Assembly: GCF_017498505.1 (NCBI RefSeq)
Contig: NZ_CP071798.1
Coordinates: 372,001 to 436,000 of the forward strand
From: Sporosarcina sp. Te-1
GTDB taxonomy: Bacteria > Bacillota > Bacilli > Bacillales_A > Planococcaceae
Direction of reading: 5' to 3'
Length of the DNA stretch: 64,000 nt
In this document: positions 28,255 to 36,466 of the stretch, one piece after another
How the letters are laid out: every line of letters starts with the position of its first letter
Numbering within the stretch: the first letter of the stretch is position 1
Position numbers and translations under genes: made by a program
Notes under the pieces: generated by a model
The model's input: the letters and a program-made list of their open reading frames with translations, nothing else
Databases searched by the model: none
What the model was told of the DNA's origin: nothing

Positions 28255-28987
28255 AAGCTACACACATTTTGCGGCAGTTTACGATGAGTTGATGGACGAT
28301 ATTCCGTATGACCGTTATGTCGAGATGGCAGAAGATGCAATAGGTTCCTTGTACGGGAAGCGGCTGCTTGACATTGGTTGCGGGACAGGGCTGTTATCCG
28401 TTAAATTTGCCAAAAAGGGCGCTCGTGTAACGGGAGTCGATTTGTCCGCCGATATGCTGGCCATCGCAGCGGAACGCGCCAAATCTTTGTCGCTCGATCT
28501 CTCATTTCTACAACAGCCGATGCAGGAATTGACGGTTGCCGGTCCCTATGACGGCGCTATTATTTCCATCGATTCATTGAACTACGTAAAGAAACGTGAA
28601 GATGTCATTCAGACATTCCAGCGAATTTACGATGCACTTGAAGACGGCGGTACACTGTTATTCGATGTCCACTCGACGTATAAGACCGATGTCATTTTCA
28701 TGGAGAGCCCTTTTGTATTCGACAACGGAAGAATCGCTTACATATGGCAAACTGATGAGGGGGACGAGGAGCATTCCATCTACTCGGAACTGGCGTTCTT
28801 TGTCAGAAATGAGAATGGCTTGTATCGACGTTTTGACGAAGTTCATTATCAAAGGACATTTGATACGTACAGCTATGTTGATATGTTGACGGAAGCAGGA
28901 TTTGCGATTGAGCGGATTTTTGCGGACTGGGAGGATGAACCGCCTCGCGAGGAGAGTGAGCGGATCTTTTTCCAAGCAAGGAAATAG
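28247..28987 (+). CDS. Class I SAM-dependent methyltransferase (YqeM-like)
   Basis: A 246-residue methyltransferase with motif I LLDIGCGTGLLSVKFA near residue 40, motif II VTGVDLSADML and a central YDGAIISIDSLNYV. The substrate is unknown. Its fixed place after rsfS in Bacillales hints at a translation-linked target, which is inference. The ORF reads further upstream inside rsfS, but the ATG at 28247 gives the family start NESYTHFAAVYDELMDD and overlaps the rsfS end by 8 bases. No strong ribosome binding site is seen, suggesting coupling to rsfS. Confidence 0.9.
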   Translation: MNESYTHFAAVYDELMDDIPYDRYVEMAEDAIGSLYGKRLLDIGCGTGLLSVKFAKKGARVTGVDLSADMLAIAAERAKSLSLDLSFLQQPMQELTVAGPYDGAIISIDSLNYVKKREDVIQTFQRIYDALEDGGTLLFDVHSTYKTDVIFMESPFVFDNGRIAYIWQTDEGDEEHSIYSELAFFVRNENGLYRRFDEVHYQRTFDTYSYVDMLTEAGFAIERIFADWEDEPPREESERIFFQARK

Positions 28988-29034
28988 GGACTTCCGTTTT
29001 AGGCGGGAATCCTTTATAGTAGAGGTGACTCCAT

Positions 29035-29248
29035 ATGGATGCCTTGGTGAAAGGGGAAGATTCCGTTTTTATCAATTGTATCCGGCAAATGGCGTAAACT
29101 ACTAACCCCCTTCTTTGCAGTCGCAATTATTTCCGTTTTACTGTTCTTACCCCGAGGACAAGCTACTGATGATTATGTAGCGAACGGACAACTCACAATC
29201 TCTCAACCTAATGAAATACTTGAAGTAGACCTAACAAACGATATTGAA
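29035..29248 (+). other. comEA: Out-of-frame 5' part of comEA (probable frameshift)
   Basis: An ATG at 29035 with AGAGGTG 7 bases upstream opens a frame (MDALVKGEDSVF) that stops at 29095. The ComEA membrane segment (TPFFAVAIISVLLFLP) lies in the next frame, which has no ATG, GTG or TTG between its upstream stop (29048) and 29249. Removing one base from GGGG at 29053-29056 joins the two frames into MDALVKGKIPFLSIVSGKW and then the membrane helix, a natural ComEA start. Removing one T from the T5 run at 29066-29070 would also work. This may be a true mutation or a sequence error. Confidence 0.7.
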
Positions 29249-29716
29249 ATGATGGAGCCTGAGAAACCGTCCCCTGTCGTTGTCGATGTCAAAGGGGCGG
29301 TCAACTTTCCGGGTGTCTATGCCTTGACAGACGAAAATCGGCTGATTGATGCAATCGAAGCCGCTGGCGGGTATTTGCCGAATGCGGATTCCCGTCTTCT
29401 CAACCATGCGATGAAGCTGAAAGATGAATTGGTCATCTATGTTCCTGAAGTAGGGGAAGTACTTGATGGTTTTCCCGCAGAAACGATTGGCCTGGAAGGA
29501 GAGTCGTCGTCTAGAGAGGATGGAACCGTGAACATCAATACAGCCTCGGAACAGGAATTGATGACCATACCAGGTATCGGACCATCCAAAGCTGCGGCAA
29601 TTGTTCAATATCGGGAAGAGCATGGACCGTTTCCGTCTGAGAAAGATTTGACGAAAGTGTCTGGCATTGGACAAAAGACATTCGAGAACTTGGAATCGTT
29701 CATTTCAGTAAAATAG
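29249..29716 (+). CDS. comEA: Competence DNA receptor ComEA (open part of the frame)
   Basis: ComEA is the membrane-bound receptor that captures DNA and hands it to the ComEC channel. This open part (155 residues from ATG 29249) holds the SLBB-type domain (VVDVKGAVNFPGVYALTDENRLIDAI) and a C-terminal helix-hairpin-helix DNA-binding domain (NINTASEQELMTIPGIGPSKAAAIV, then LTKVSGIGQKTFENL). Started here it would lack its membrane anchor, which is encoded upstream in the same frame but without a start codon. ATG 29249 has no ribosome binding site. Unless the sequence is wrong, the anchored protein is not made. Confidence 0.85.
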   Translation: MMEPEKPSPVVVDVKGAVNFPGVYALTDENRLIDAIEAAGGYLPNADSRLLNHAMKLKDELVIYVPEVGEVLDGFPAETIGLEGESSSREDGTVNINTASEQELMTIPGIGPSKAAAIVQYREEHGPFPSEKDLTKVSGIGQKTFENLESFISVK

Positions 29717-29741
29717 ATGATGAATAGATGGAGGCATACAT

Positions 29742-30311
29742 ATGGAGCGCATCACATGGGACCAATTCTTCATGGCTCAATGCCATTTGCTGGCAGTAAG
29801 AAGCACATGTACTCGACTTGCGGTAGGTGCTACAATTGTCCGGGATAACCGGATCATCGCGGGGGGCTACAACGGCTCCATTTCCGGAGGCGACCATTGT
29901 ATTGATCATGGCTGTTATGTCGTCGGCAATCATTGTGTCAGAACCATTCATGCAGAAATGAACGCTTTGCTGCAATGCGCGAAATACGGCATACCTGTGG
30001 GCGGATCATCATTATATGTGACACATTTCCCTTGCCTACAATGTTCAAAAGCAATCATTCAAGCTGGCATCAAACATGTTTTTTATGCAAAAGATTACAA
30101 GAATGATGAATATGCCATACAGTTGTTCAAGCAATCCGGTGTTTCAGTCCAGCATATTTCATTTGACGAGCGTTCAATCGATTTTGCTCATGAAGAAAAA
30201 AGAGTGCTGATCGAAGAGTTGCTTCAAAAGATGGAAACTTGCGGCATGGATCATGAAGAGCTTGTCCCTTTAAAGAAAAGGGCTGATGACTTATTTGGCG
30301 TAACTTTCTAG
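29742..30311 (+). CDS. comEB: dCMP/CMP deaminase-family protein ComEB
   Basis: Zinc-dependent deoxycytidylate deaminase family; ComEB is not required for transformation in B. subtilis. Zinc and catalytic residues are HAEMNALLQCA and PCLQCSKAII, and the substrate region includes GGYNGSISGGDHC. Length is 189 residues, identical to B. subtilis ComEB. It lies between comEA and comEC, the standard order. A role in dUMP supply is the likely function from the family. Confidence 0.93.
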   Translation: MERITWDQFFMAQCHLLAVRSTCTRLAVGATIVRDNRIIAGGYNGSISGGDHCIDHGCYVVGNHCVRTIHAEMNALLQCAKYGIPVGGSSLYVTHFPCLQCSKAIIQAGIKHVFYAKDYKNDEYAIQLFKQSGVSVQHISFDERSIDFAHEEKRVLIEELLQKMETCGMDHEELVPLKKRADDLFGVTF

Positions 30312-30319
30312 ATATTCGA

Positions 30320-32590
30320 ATGATTTATATTGCGATACCGGTTGCTGTATCCGCATTTGCGGCATACGGCCCGGTCTATCTCCTCTTACTGAATATCTGT
30401 TGGATTCCGGTTCTCCTTTTCGTTAAGCGTGATTTCCTCACTTTTACCCTCGCTGCCCTCGCGGCTGTTTCCTCTTATTTTTTCATTTCCAACTTCATTC
30501 CCGAGCCAGCGGATGGTTCATTCGGTACTATCGAATTTACCTGGACCGACTCGGTCAAAATTGACGGAGGCAAAATAAAAGGCATTGCTAAAACGAATTT
30601 AGGGGAGCGCATGTATATCACATATGCATTGCAGAGTGAAGTTGAAAAAAATCAATTTCTACTTGAGCATATCCCTTCCTATGTATTTTCAGCGGAAGGG
30701 AGTATCGTCGATCCGCAACCGGCATCCCATCCATTTTCATTTGCCATGAGCCGTTATTTAAAAATGAACGGAGCATCAGGAGTTTTTGAGGTGGTTCGGA
30801 TTTCGGAAAGCCGTAAATCGAAAGGGCCGTTGACCAAATTGTCCGAATGGAGGTATCGAGCAAAACAACATATTCAACAGGCCTTTCCCGAGTCTTTGCG
30901 GACAGAAGCAGAAGCGCTGTTGATCGGCGATCGGAGCGGTATGGATGAAGACTTATCCAAAGCTTATCGCACCTTAGGCATTACCCATTTATTCGCCATA
31001 TCTGGTTTGCATGTCGGCCTCATGACGTATTTAATCCGGCTTGCGCTCATTCGTCTCTTGGTTCGGGTGGAAACTGTCGATACGCTATTGATTGTATTGC
31101 TGCCCTGTTACGCCATATTGGCCGGCGGTGCGCCTTCAGTATGGCGCGCGGTATCCGTGACAGTATTGCTGTTGTTGACGGCAAGCGGAAAACTCAACAT
31201 GCGAATGGATGATGCCTTAGCTCTAAGTGCCATCTTTTTTATTCTTCTGGCGCCTTATGTTATTTTTCAACCCGGCTTTCAACTAAGCTATTCAGCCGCA
31301 ATTGCACTCGTTTATTCATCTGGTTCCATCTTAAAGGGAAAGCCTCCATTGCTGATTTCATTCTTGGTAACGTCAATTACCCAGATTGCCTTATATCCCA
31401 TTTTATTGTTTCATTTTTATGAGTTGTCCATTTCCTCTTTCTTCGTTAATCTGCTTTATGTACCTTTGTATTCCGTCATCATTTTGCCGATGAATGTGCT
31501 GTTATTTGTGTCTTCATTATTAGTGCCGCCCATAGCTACCTTTCTTTTTATGATTTATACCCCTTTACGTTCATGGATGGGGTCGGTCACGGAATTCTTA
31601 GCCGCTTTGCCCTTTCAATTATGGACGCCCGGCAGACCGGAACCAATGTTGGCGGCTTTTGCAGTCACATGTATTCTGCTCTTTTTCATTAGCTTGGAAA
31701 AGAAATGGAGCTGGAAACGAAAAATATTGTTCTTGCTTTTGCCCATCATAATGATACAAGTGAAGCCTATTTTTAATCCTACTATTGCAGTCACATTCCT
31801 GGATGTCGGACAAGGGGATAGCATCGTGATTCAAATGCCGTTTCGGAAGTCGGTGTACGTTATTGATACAGGAGGTACTGTAAGTTTCGGGGAGCGGAAT
31901 TGGAGGACGCCAGATCGGTCGTTTGAAGTGGGGCGGAATATAGTCGTCCCGTTCTTAAAAGGGCAAGGGATTACGAAGGTGGACAAACTGATACTTACTC
32001 ACGCAGATAGCGATCATATGGAAGGGGCAGATGAACTGATAGAAGAGCTGCAAGTGAAGGAAATCCATATACCACCTGAAAGCGATCAAGAACAAATGAT
32101 GGAACCCGTTGTCAGGCTTGCAATGGAAAAGCGTATACCGATTTTCCAGGCTTCAGAAGGAATAGGTTGGTCGATAGATGGAATACATTTCCTTTATCTT
32201 GGACCTGAAACGGGGGAATATAAAGGAAATGATAGTTCTCTTGTTCTGCTGATGGTGGTAGAAGGTCTATCTTTCCTTTTCACAGGGGATATGGAAGAGG
32301 GAGGGGAGAATCGAATCATCAGCCGATATGGAAATGCGGACTTTGGAAAAGTCATATTAAAGGCGGGCCATCATGGCAGTAGGACATCCAGCACAGACGA
32401 TTTCATCCAGTTCCTTTTGCCGCAATTGTCTATTGTCTCAGCGGGCAGGGACAACAGATATGGCCATCCGCATCAGGAAGTGATGGAGACGTTCCAAAAT
32501 TGCGGCGTCCCCGTCCTGTCGACTGCGGACTCTGGATCGATTACCATAACGATTCAGGATGGCGTCTATCGCATTACAACCATGCACTAA
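30320..32590 (+). CDS. comEC: DNA uptake channel protein ComEC/Rec2
   Basis: Polytopic membrane protein that forms the channel for single-stranded DNA during transformation. The 756 residues start with several membrane helices and an OB-like outer domain (about 65-160). The competence domain follows with the signature THLFAISGLHVGLM, then more membrane helices, and a C-terminal metallo-beta-lactamase-like domain from about residue 490 (VTFLDVGQGDSIVIQ, LILTHADSDHMEG, FTGDME, KAGHHGS). All parts look intact. The start ATG at 30320 is 9 bases after comEB and has no clear ribosome binding site, so it may be coupled to comEB. Confidence 0.94.
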   Translation: MIYIAIPVAVSAFAAYGPVYLLLLNICWIPVLLFVKRDFLTFTLAALAAVSSYFFISNFIPEPADGSFGTIEFTWTDSVKIDGGKIKGIAKTNLGERMYITYALQSEVEKNQFLLEHIPSYVFSAEGSIVDPQPASHPFSFAMSRYLKMNGASGVFEVVRISESRKSKGPLTKLSEWRYRAKQHIQQAFPESLRTEAEALLIGDRSGMDEDLSKAYRTLGITHLFAISGLHVGLMTYLIRLALIRLLVRVETVDTLLIVLLPCYAILAGGAPSVWRAVSVTVLLLLTASGKLNMRMDDALALSAIFFILLAPYVIFQPGFQLSYSAAIALVYSSGSILKGKPPLLISFLVTSITQIALYPILLFHFYELSISSFFVNLLYVPLYSVIILPMNVLLFVSSLLVPPIATFLFMIYTPLRSWMGSVTEFLAALPFQLWTPGRPEPMLAAFAVTCILLFFISLEKKWSWKRKILFLLLPIIMIQVKPIFNPTIAVTFLDVGQGDSIVIQMPFRKSVYVIDTGGTVSFGERNWRTPDRSFEVGRNIVVPFLKGQGITKVDKLILTHADSDHMEGADELIEELQVKEIHIPPESDQEQMMEPVVRLAMEKRIPIFQASEGIGWSIDGIHFLYLGPETGEYKGNDSSLVLLMVVEGLSFLFTGDMEEGGENRIISRYGNADFGKVILKAGHHGSRTSSTDDFIQFLLPQLSIVSAGRDNRYGHPHQEVMETFQNCGVPVLSTADSGSITITIQDGVYRITTMH

Positions 32591-32593
32591 ATA

Positions 32594-32640
32594 AAACGGA
32601 CAACCGACGGCCATGGAAGGCTGCAGTTGTCCGTTTCTTT
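32594..32640. terminator. Convergent terminator between comEC and yqzM
   Basis: AAACGGACAAC (32594-32604) pairs with GTTGTCCGTTT (32626-32636). It can work in both directions. Confidence 0.8.
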
Positions 32641-32648
32641 CGCATGTA

Positions 32649-32783
32649 TTAGCGTGCGACGAAGTCGACGATTGTAGCAATAACGAAAATTGCGGAGAAA
32701 CCTAAGAAAGCTACGACGAATCCGACTCCTGAGTCAATTAAATCATTGCGTTTGGATTGAACATCCTTTTCGAAATCATTCAT
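32649..32783 (-). CDS. YqzM family small membrane protein
   Basis: A 44-residue protein that starts NDFEKDVQSKRNDLIDSGVG and ends with one membrane segment (FVVAFLGFSAIFVIATIV). It closely resembles B. subtilis YqzM, also 44 residues and found at the same place between comEC and holA. Function is unknown. The ATG has AGGAGGTG about 6 bases upstream; the longer ORF upstream has no support. Confidence 0.88.
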   Translation of the reverse strand: MNDFEKDVQSKRNDLIDSGVGFVVAFLGFSAIFVIATIVDFVAR

Positions 32784-32906
32784 TGCTACACCTCCTGATT
32801 CCTTTCTAGTATAGATGATAAGATTGGAAAAATCCATAACAATCCGTTATATGTGGCTTGATTTCAACAAACGACACAAATTGTTCATAGAGGGTCATGT
32901 TTACGA

Positions 32907-32912
32907 TATAAT
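32907..32912 (+). promoter_or_regulatory. -10 element of the holA promoter
   Basis: TATAAT at 32907-32912, 24 bases before the holA start. The -35 is weak (TTCATA, 17 bases away). Confidence 0.5.
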
Positions 32913-32935
32913 GAGGTACAGATGGAGGTGGAAAC

Positions 32936-33952
32936 ATGGCAAATAAACAATGGAAAAAAATCGAATCCGGTCAGCTGGCACCCGTTTACTTGTTGACAGG
33001 AGTGGAACAGCATATATTCGACTCGACAATCAAACGGATTGTAAAAGCGATGCCTGATATCGAGGAGGCGTCCGTCATCCGATATGATTTGGATGAGACG
33101 CCGGTGGAAATCGTTTTGGAAGAAGCCGATACGCTTCCATTCCTGGAAGATCGGAAATTGATTATCGCGAACAACGCCTCCTTTTTGAAAGCGTCGGATA
33201 AAACGAAAGAAAAAATAGTACATAATTTGGACTTTCTCCAAAGCTGGCTAACAAATCCGTCCCCTACTGCCATTGTTGTTTTTACGGCACCTTATGAAAA
33301 ACTGGATGGCCGGCTGCGCGTTACAAAGACAATGCTGGAGAAAGCTGAAGTCATCGAGGCGAACCGCTTGACGGGCCGCGACTTGACTACATGGATCCAG
33401 CATGAGGTTGGATCGCAGGGCATGCAAATTACTGGGGAAATAGCCCAACTGTTAGTCGATTGGGTCGGTGATGACTTGCTTATGCTATCCAATGAGCTTT
33501 CGAAGATCGCCATGTTTACAGGCGGAAAAGGCGATGTGACGGAAGAGATTATTGAAAAGTTGGTACCCCGGACGCCCGAAATGGATGTTTTCCGCTTGAC
33601 GGATGCGTATTTGGCGGGAAAAGTGAAAGAGGCCATTTCCATCTATCACGATTTGCTGAGAAATGGGGAAGAACCGATCATGCTCACCTCGTTATTGGCC
33701 GGACAGATTCGATTGATGGTGCATGTCTCTTCTTTGCAGCGGAAAGGTTATCACGGACAACAAATTGCTAAAACATTGAATGTCCATCCCTACCGTGTAA
33801 AGTTGATCATGGAAAATCGGCAGCTGCCCTCAATGGAAAGATTGTTGGATTTATTGTCCAAGCTGGCGGAGATTGATTTTAAACTCAAATCGTCAAGCGG
33901 CAAGCGTGAGAGGATATTGGAACTGTTCTTTATGGAGCCGATGAGGTTATAA
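32936..33952 (+). CDS. holA: DNA polymerase III subunit delta
   Basis: Clamp-loader subunit (B. subtilis YqeN) that opens the beta sliding clamp. The 338 residues show the family's features: PVYLLTGVEQHIFDSTIK at the start, FLEDRKLIIANNASF, and TGRDLTTWIQHE followed by a helical collar domain. No Walker A is present, as expected for delta. GATGGAGGTG precedes the ATG. It lies before convergent rpsT. Confidence 0.94.
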   Translation: MANKQWKKIESGQLAPVYLLTGVEQHIFDSTIKRIVKAMPDIEEASVIRYDLDETPVEIVLEEADTLPFLEDRKLIIANNASFLKASDKTKEKIVHNLDFLQSWLTNPSPTAIVVFTAPYEKLDGRLRVTKTMLEKAEVIEANRLTGRDLTTWIQHEVGSQGMQITGEIAQLLVDWVGDDLLMLSNELSKIAMFTGGKGDVTEEIIEKLVPRTPEMDVFRLTDAYLAGKVKEAISIYHDLLRNGEEPIMLTSLLAGQIRLMVHVSSLQRKGYHGQQIAKTLNVHPYRVKLIMENRQLPSMERLLDLLSKLAEIDFKLKSSSGKRERILELFFMEPMRL

Positions 33953-33999
33953 AATAAGCGTCTCTGGACCAGTAAAAACGTATAGTAACACATGAAAAA

Positions 34000-34046
34000 A
34001 CAAGCTGTCTACGAAGCAATGGATGCGACATAGACAGCTTGTCCTT
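34000..34046. terminator. Convergent terminator between holA and rpsT
   Basis: ACAAGCTGTCTA (34000-34011) pairs perfectly with TAGACAGCTTGT (34031-34042), then CCTTTT. Confidence 0.88.
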
Positions 34047-34079
34047 TTGTCAACCGGCACAAAATCTCCGGATTGATTA

Positions 34080-34331
34080 TTATAACGCTTTTTTCGTAAG
34101 TCGAGCTTTTTGACGAGCTGCAGTGTTCTTGTGGATAAGACCTTTGCGTGCAGCAGAGTCCAATTTTTTAACCGCGTCCTTCAAAAGTTCAGGAGCGTTC
34201 TCTTCTTTATTGATAAGCGCAGTATCAGCTTTACGTACAGCTGTACGCATTGCAGCTTTTACTTGAGAGTTTTGCTCATTTGCAGCAGCGCTTTGTTTTA
34301 CGCGCTTAATAGCACCTTTAATGTTTGGCAT
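34080..34331 (-). CDS. rpsT: 30S ribosomal protein S20 (bS20)
   Basis: Primary 16S rRNA-binding protein of the small subunit. The 83 residues start PNIKGAIKRVKQSAAANEQN and end in HKNTAARQKARLTKKAL, rich in lysine and alanine as in all bS20. The ATG at 34329-34331 has GGAGGTG upstream; an extended ORF to 34373 is not supported. It lies opposite holA and divergent from gpr, as in B. subtilis. Confidence 0.96.
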   Translation of the reverse strand: MPNIKGAIKRVKQSAAANEQNSQVKAAMRTAVRKADTALINKEENAPELLKDAVKKLDSAARKGLIHKNTAARQKARLTKKAL

Positions 34332-34403
34332 TCCATTCACCTCCAATTTCAGGTAAGACAAGAGTGTTTCCAAAGTGATCCGGATTCTCTTTACAACATT
34401 AAC

Positions 34404-34432
34404 ATTTTAGCAAACAGCCTGCAAGAACGCAA
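34404..34432 (-). promoter_or_regulatory. SigA promoter of rpsT
   Basis: On the minus strand TTGCGT (complement of 34427-34432), 17 bases, then TAAAAT (complement of 34404-34409) with an upstream TG. Confidence 0.7.
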
Positions 34433-34496
34433 TAAAAATATGCAAAGAATATTTCCTTGACACAACGTGCAAACTGAATCAGAGGTGATGAAAAAA

Positions 34497-35540
34497 ATGG
34501 GACAGCATGATTATTATCGAACTGATTTGGTTGTTGAAGATGACGAGATGGTCCGTCATCAGTCGAAAAGCGAGAAAGAGAAGCTGGAAGAGACTAAAGA
34601 TGTCCTTTTTGATGAAATCAGACACGGCAGAATTATTTTGACGAAAGTGAGAATATTGCCGGAAGCAGAAGAGCGAATTGGAAAGAAGGCCGGTTCCTAT
34701 GTCACTTTAACTTTACCCACTTTACGCTATGACGATAAAGAGGGGATAGAGGACATGACTAAGCTTCTTATGAAGCAACTGGATGACATGTTAGAGGAGA
34801 TTCACCTCCCGCCAGAAGGGAAAATTCTATTCATCGGCCTTGGCAACCGAGAAGTGACGCCCGATGCGATTGGTCCGCTGACAATGGACCGAATGACAGA
34901 AATAGTGCCGAAATATTTTTCGGATGAAGGGGCAGAAGTCTATGTATATGCACCAGGTGTAACCATTCAGACAGGATTGGAAACAGCTGAATTTGTCGGT
35001 GCAGTCATCGATAAAATCAAGCCTGACGTATTAATTGTGATTGATGCCTTAGCCGCAAAGGATAGTTCAAGACTTTGCAGGACGATTCAAATGACAGATA
35101 CCGGGATCCATCCGGGCTCCGGAGTCGGAAACAGCCGGAAGGAAGTATCGAAAGAAACACTCGGAATACCGGTTATCGCCATCGGGATCCCGACTGTCGT
35201 GGATGGTCCGGTGCTAATTGCCGATGCAATCGATACGATGTTCAGCTATATCGCATCCAAAATTGAAGACGAGTCACGTCCATCATCCAAGTTAACTGTA
35301 TCGAATTGGTTGTATGAAGTGAACAAGGAAGCAGACCGTTCCAAGCTCATACCGATTTTCGGAGATTGGTCCTCCTGGCCGCATGAGGACCGGATTCAAT
35401 TGTTCGAAGAGGTATTATCGAACCGTGAATTGAATACATTCATTTCACCAAAGGAAATAGATGCTTGGGTCTATCTTTACGCGGATGCTTTATCAAGCGC
35501 ACTTTTCAAATGGATTGATAAATTGAAATCCACTCATTAA
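34497..35540 (+). CDS. gpr: Spore germination protease GPR
   Basis: Aspartic-type protease of family A25 that degrades small acid-soluble spore proteins during germination; made as a zymogen in the forespore. The N-terminal region before LVVEDDEM is the expected propeptide. The core shows KILFIGLGNREVTPDAIGPL, VLIVIDALAAKDSSRLCRTIQMTDTGIHPGSGVGN in outline, and IAIGIPTVVDG. Length is 347 residues. ATG 34497 has AGAGGTG 9 bases upstream; in-frame ATG 34488 overlaps it. I could not find a convincing SigG promoter. Confidence 0.95.
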   Translation: MGQHDYYRTDLVVEDDEMVRHQSKSEKEKLEETKDVLFDEIRHGRIILTKVRILPEAEERIGKKAGSYVTLTLPTLRYDDKEGIEDMTKLLMKQLDDMLEEIHLPPEGKILFIGLGNREVTPDAIGPLTMDRMTEIVPKYFSDEGAEVYVYAPGVTIQTGLETAEFVGAVIDKIKPDVLIVIDALAAKDSSRLCRTIQMTDTGIHPGSGVGNSRKEVSKETLGIPVIAIGIPTVVDGPVLIADAIDTMFSYIASKIEDESRPSSKLTVSNWLYEVNKEADRSKLIPIFGDWSSWPHEDRIQLFEEVLSNRELNTFISPKEIDAWVYLYADALSSALFKWIDKLKSTH

Positions 35541-35545
35541 TAAAG

Positions 35546-35577
35546 TCCCCCCGGCATATAGTTGGAGCACGGGGGGA
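35546..35577 (+). promoter_or_regulatory. GC hairpin that contains the spoIIP ribosome binding site
   Basis: TCCCCCCG (35546-35553) pairs perfectly with CGGGGGGA (35570-35577) around a 16-base loop. The G6 arm is the only Shine-Dalgarno-like sequence for the TTG start at 35584. No T run follows, so it is not a normal terminator. It could hide the spoIIP ribosome binding site in gpr read-through RNA. Confidence 0.6.
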
Positions 35578-35583
35578 TGCTAT

Positions 35584-36420
35584 TTGAAAAAATCGATGCA
35601 AATCTGGATTGCCGCCATAGTCACACTTTTCCTTTTCCCGATCGTCATGCAATTTCTTCCTGAAGGGACATCCGTGGCTTCAACAAAAATTATGAAAGAC
35701 AATGCATTCATCGTGTACGCCTCAAATGTCATGGAGGAAGTGGAACCAGCAAAAGAAGATACAAAAGCAAAAGTGCTGCTGTATTTCACACACTCCCATG
35801 AGGCGTATGAACCGATGACGAAAGCGGCGGATGGTAAGGTTGCGACAAACCACCAAACTGAGAACATCATGAAATTGGGTGCAAAATTGAAAAGCCAATT
35901 GATTATTAACGGCATTGATGCAAGTACACTGGATATTGATAACAGCAAGGAAATCAGAAGAAAAGGAATCCACTATAGTAAATCATATGCAGAGATACGT
36001 CCTCATGTCAAAAAAGCAATAAGCGAGCAACCGTATGATTTAGTCATTGATGTGCACCGCGATGCGGTCGGTCCGGAGAAGACGACGATTGTCCATGAAG
36101 GGGAGCGATACGCGAAAGTTGCGTTTGTCCTTGGAACAGATCATCCTCAATATAAGCAAAACATGGAGAATGTGTTACTGGTAAAACGTGGAATGGAAAA
36201 ACTGGTGCCCGGCATTACAAGAGATATTATTCAGAAAGGCGGTCCGGGGGTTGATGGGAAATATAATCAAGATCTGGATCCTTCTGTTATTCTGATTGAG
36301 TTGGGTGGAATCGGCAACACCGAGGATGAACTGAATCGTACGATCGCCATAATAGCAGAAACTATTGCACAAGTCTTAGCCGCAAAAGAGGAGGAAGCTA
36401 ATTCGGAAGGAGCCGTTTAA
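35584..36420 (+). CDS. spoIIP: Stage II sporulation protein P (SpoIIP)
   Basis: Peptidoglycan amidase and endopeptidase that, with SpoIID and SpoIIM, drives engulfment of the forespore. A membrane segment (IWIAAIVTLFLFPIVMQFL, about residues 7-25) is followed by the hydrolase domain, with conserved LLYFTHSHEAYEPM, VIDVHRDAVGP and ILIELGGIGNTEDEL. Length is 278 residues against about 400 in B. subtilis; the missing part is the N-terminal stretch before the catalytic domain. The TTG start at 35584 is 6 bases after GGGGGGA. It follows gpr, the usual order. A group II intron is inserted right after its terminator. Confidence 0.92.
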   Translation: MKKSMQIWIAAIVTLFLFPIVMQFLPEGTSVASTKIMKDNAFIVYASNVMEEVEPAKEDTKAKVLLYFTHSHEAYEPMTKAADGKVATNHQTENIMKLGAKLKSQLIINGIDASTLDIDNSKEIRRKGIHYSKSYAEIRPHVKKAISEQPYDLVIDVHRDAVGPEKTTIVHEGERYAKVAFVLGTDHPQYKQNMENVLLVKRGMEKLVPGITRDIIQKGGPGVDGKYNQDLDPSVILIELGGIGNTEDELNRTIAIIAETIAQVLAAKEEEANSEGAV

Positions 36421-36432
36421 AGTTTCCATCGG

Positions 36433-36466
36433 CAGATGAAGAAGTTTATCTTCATCTGTTTTTTTG
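36433..36466 (+). terminator. Terminator of spoIIP (intron insertion site)
   Basis: CAGATGAAGA pairs perfectly with TCTTCATCTG and is followed by T7 and G. The group II intron starts immediately after. Confidence 0.9.

Noticed and set aside
34110..34460. 116-codon ORF antisense to rpsT
   Set aside because: Cysteine- and serine-rich shadow of the ribosomal protein gene.
34439..34480. SigG promoter for gpr
   Set aside because: GAATA and CAAACTG lie at a plausible spacing, but the start would fall inside the ribosome binding site and the -10 match is poor.
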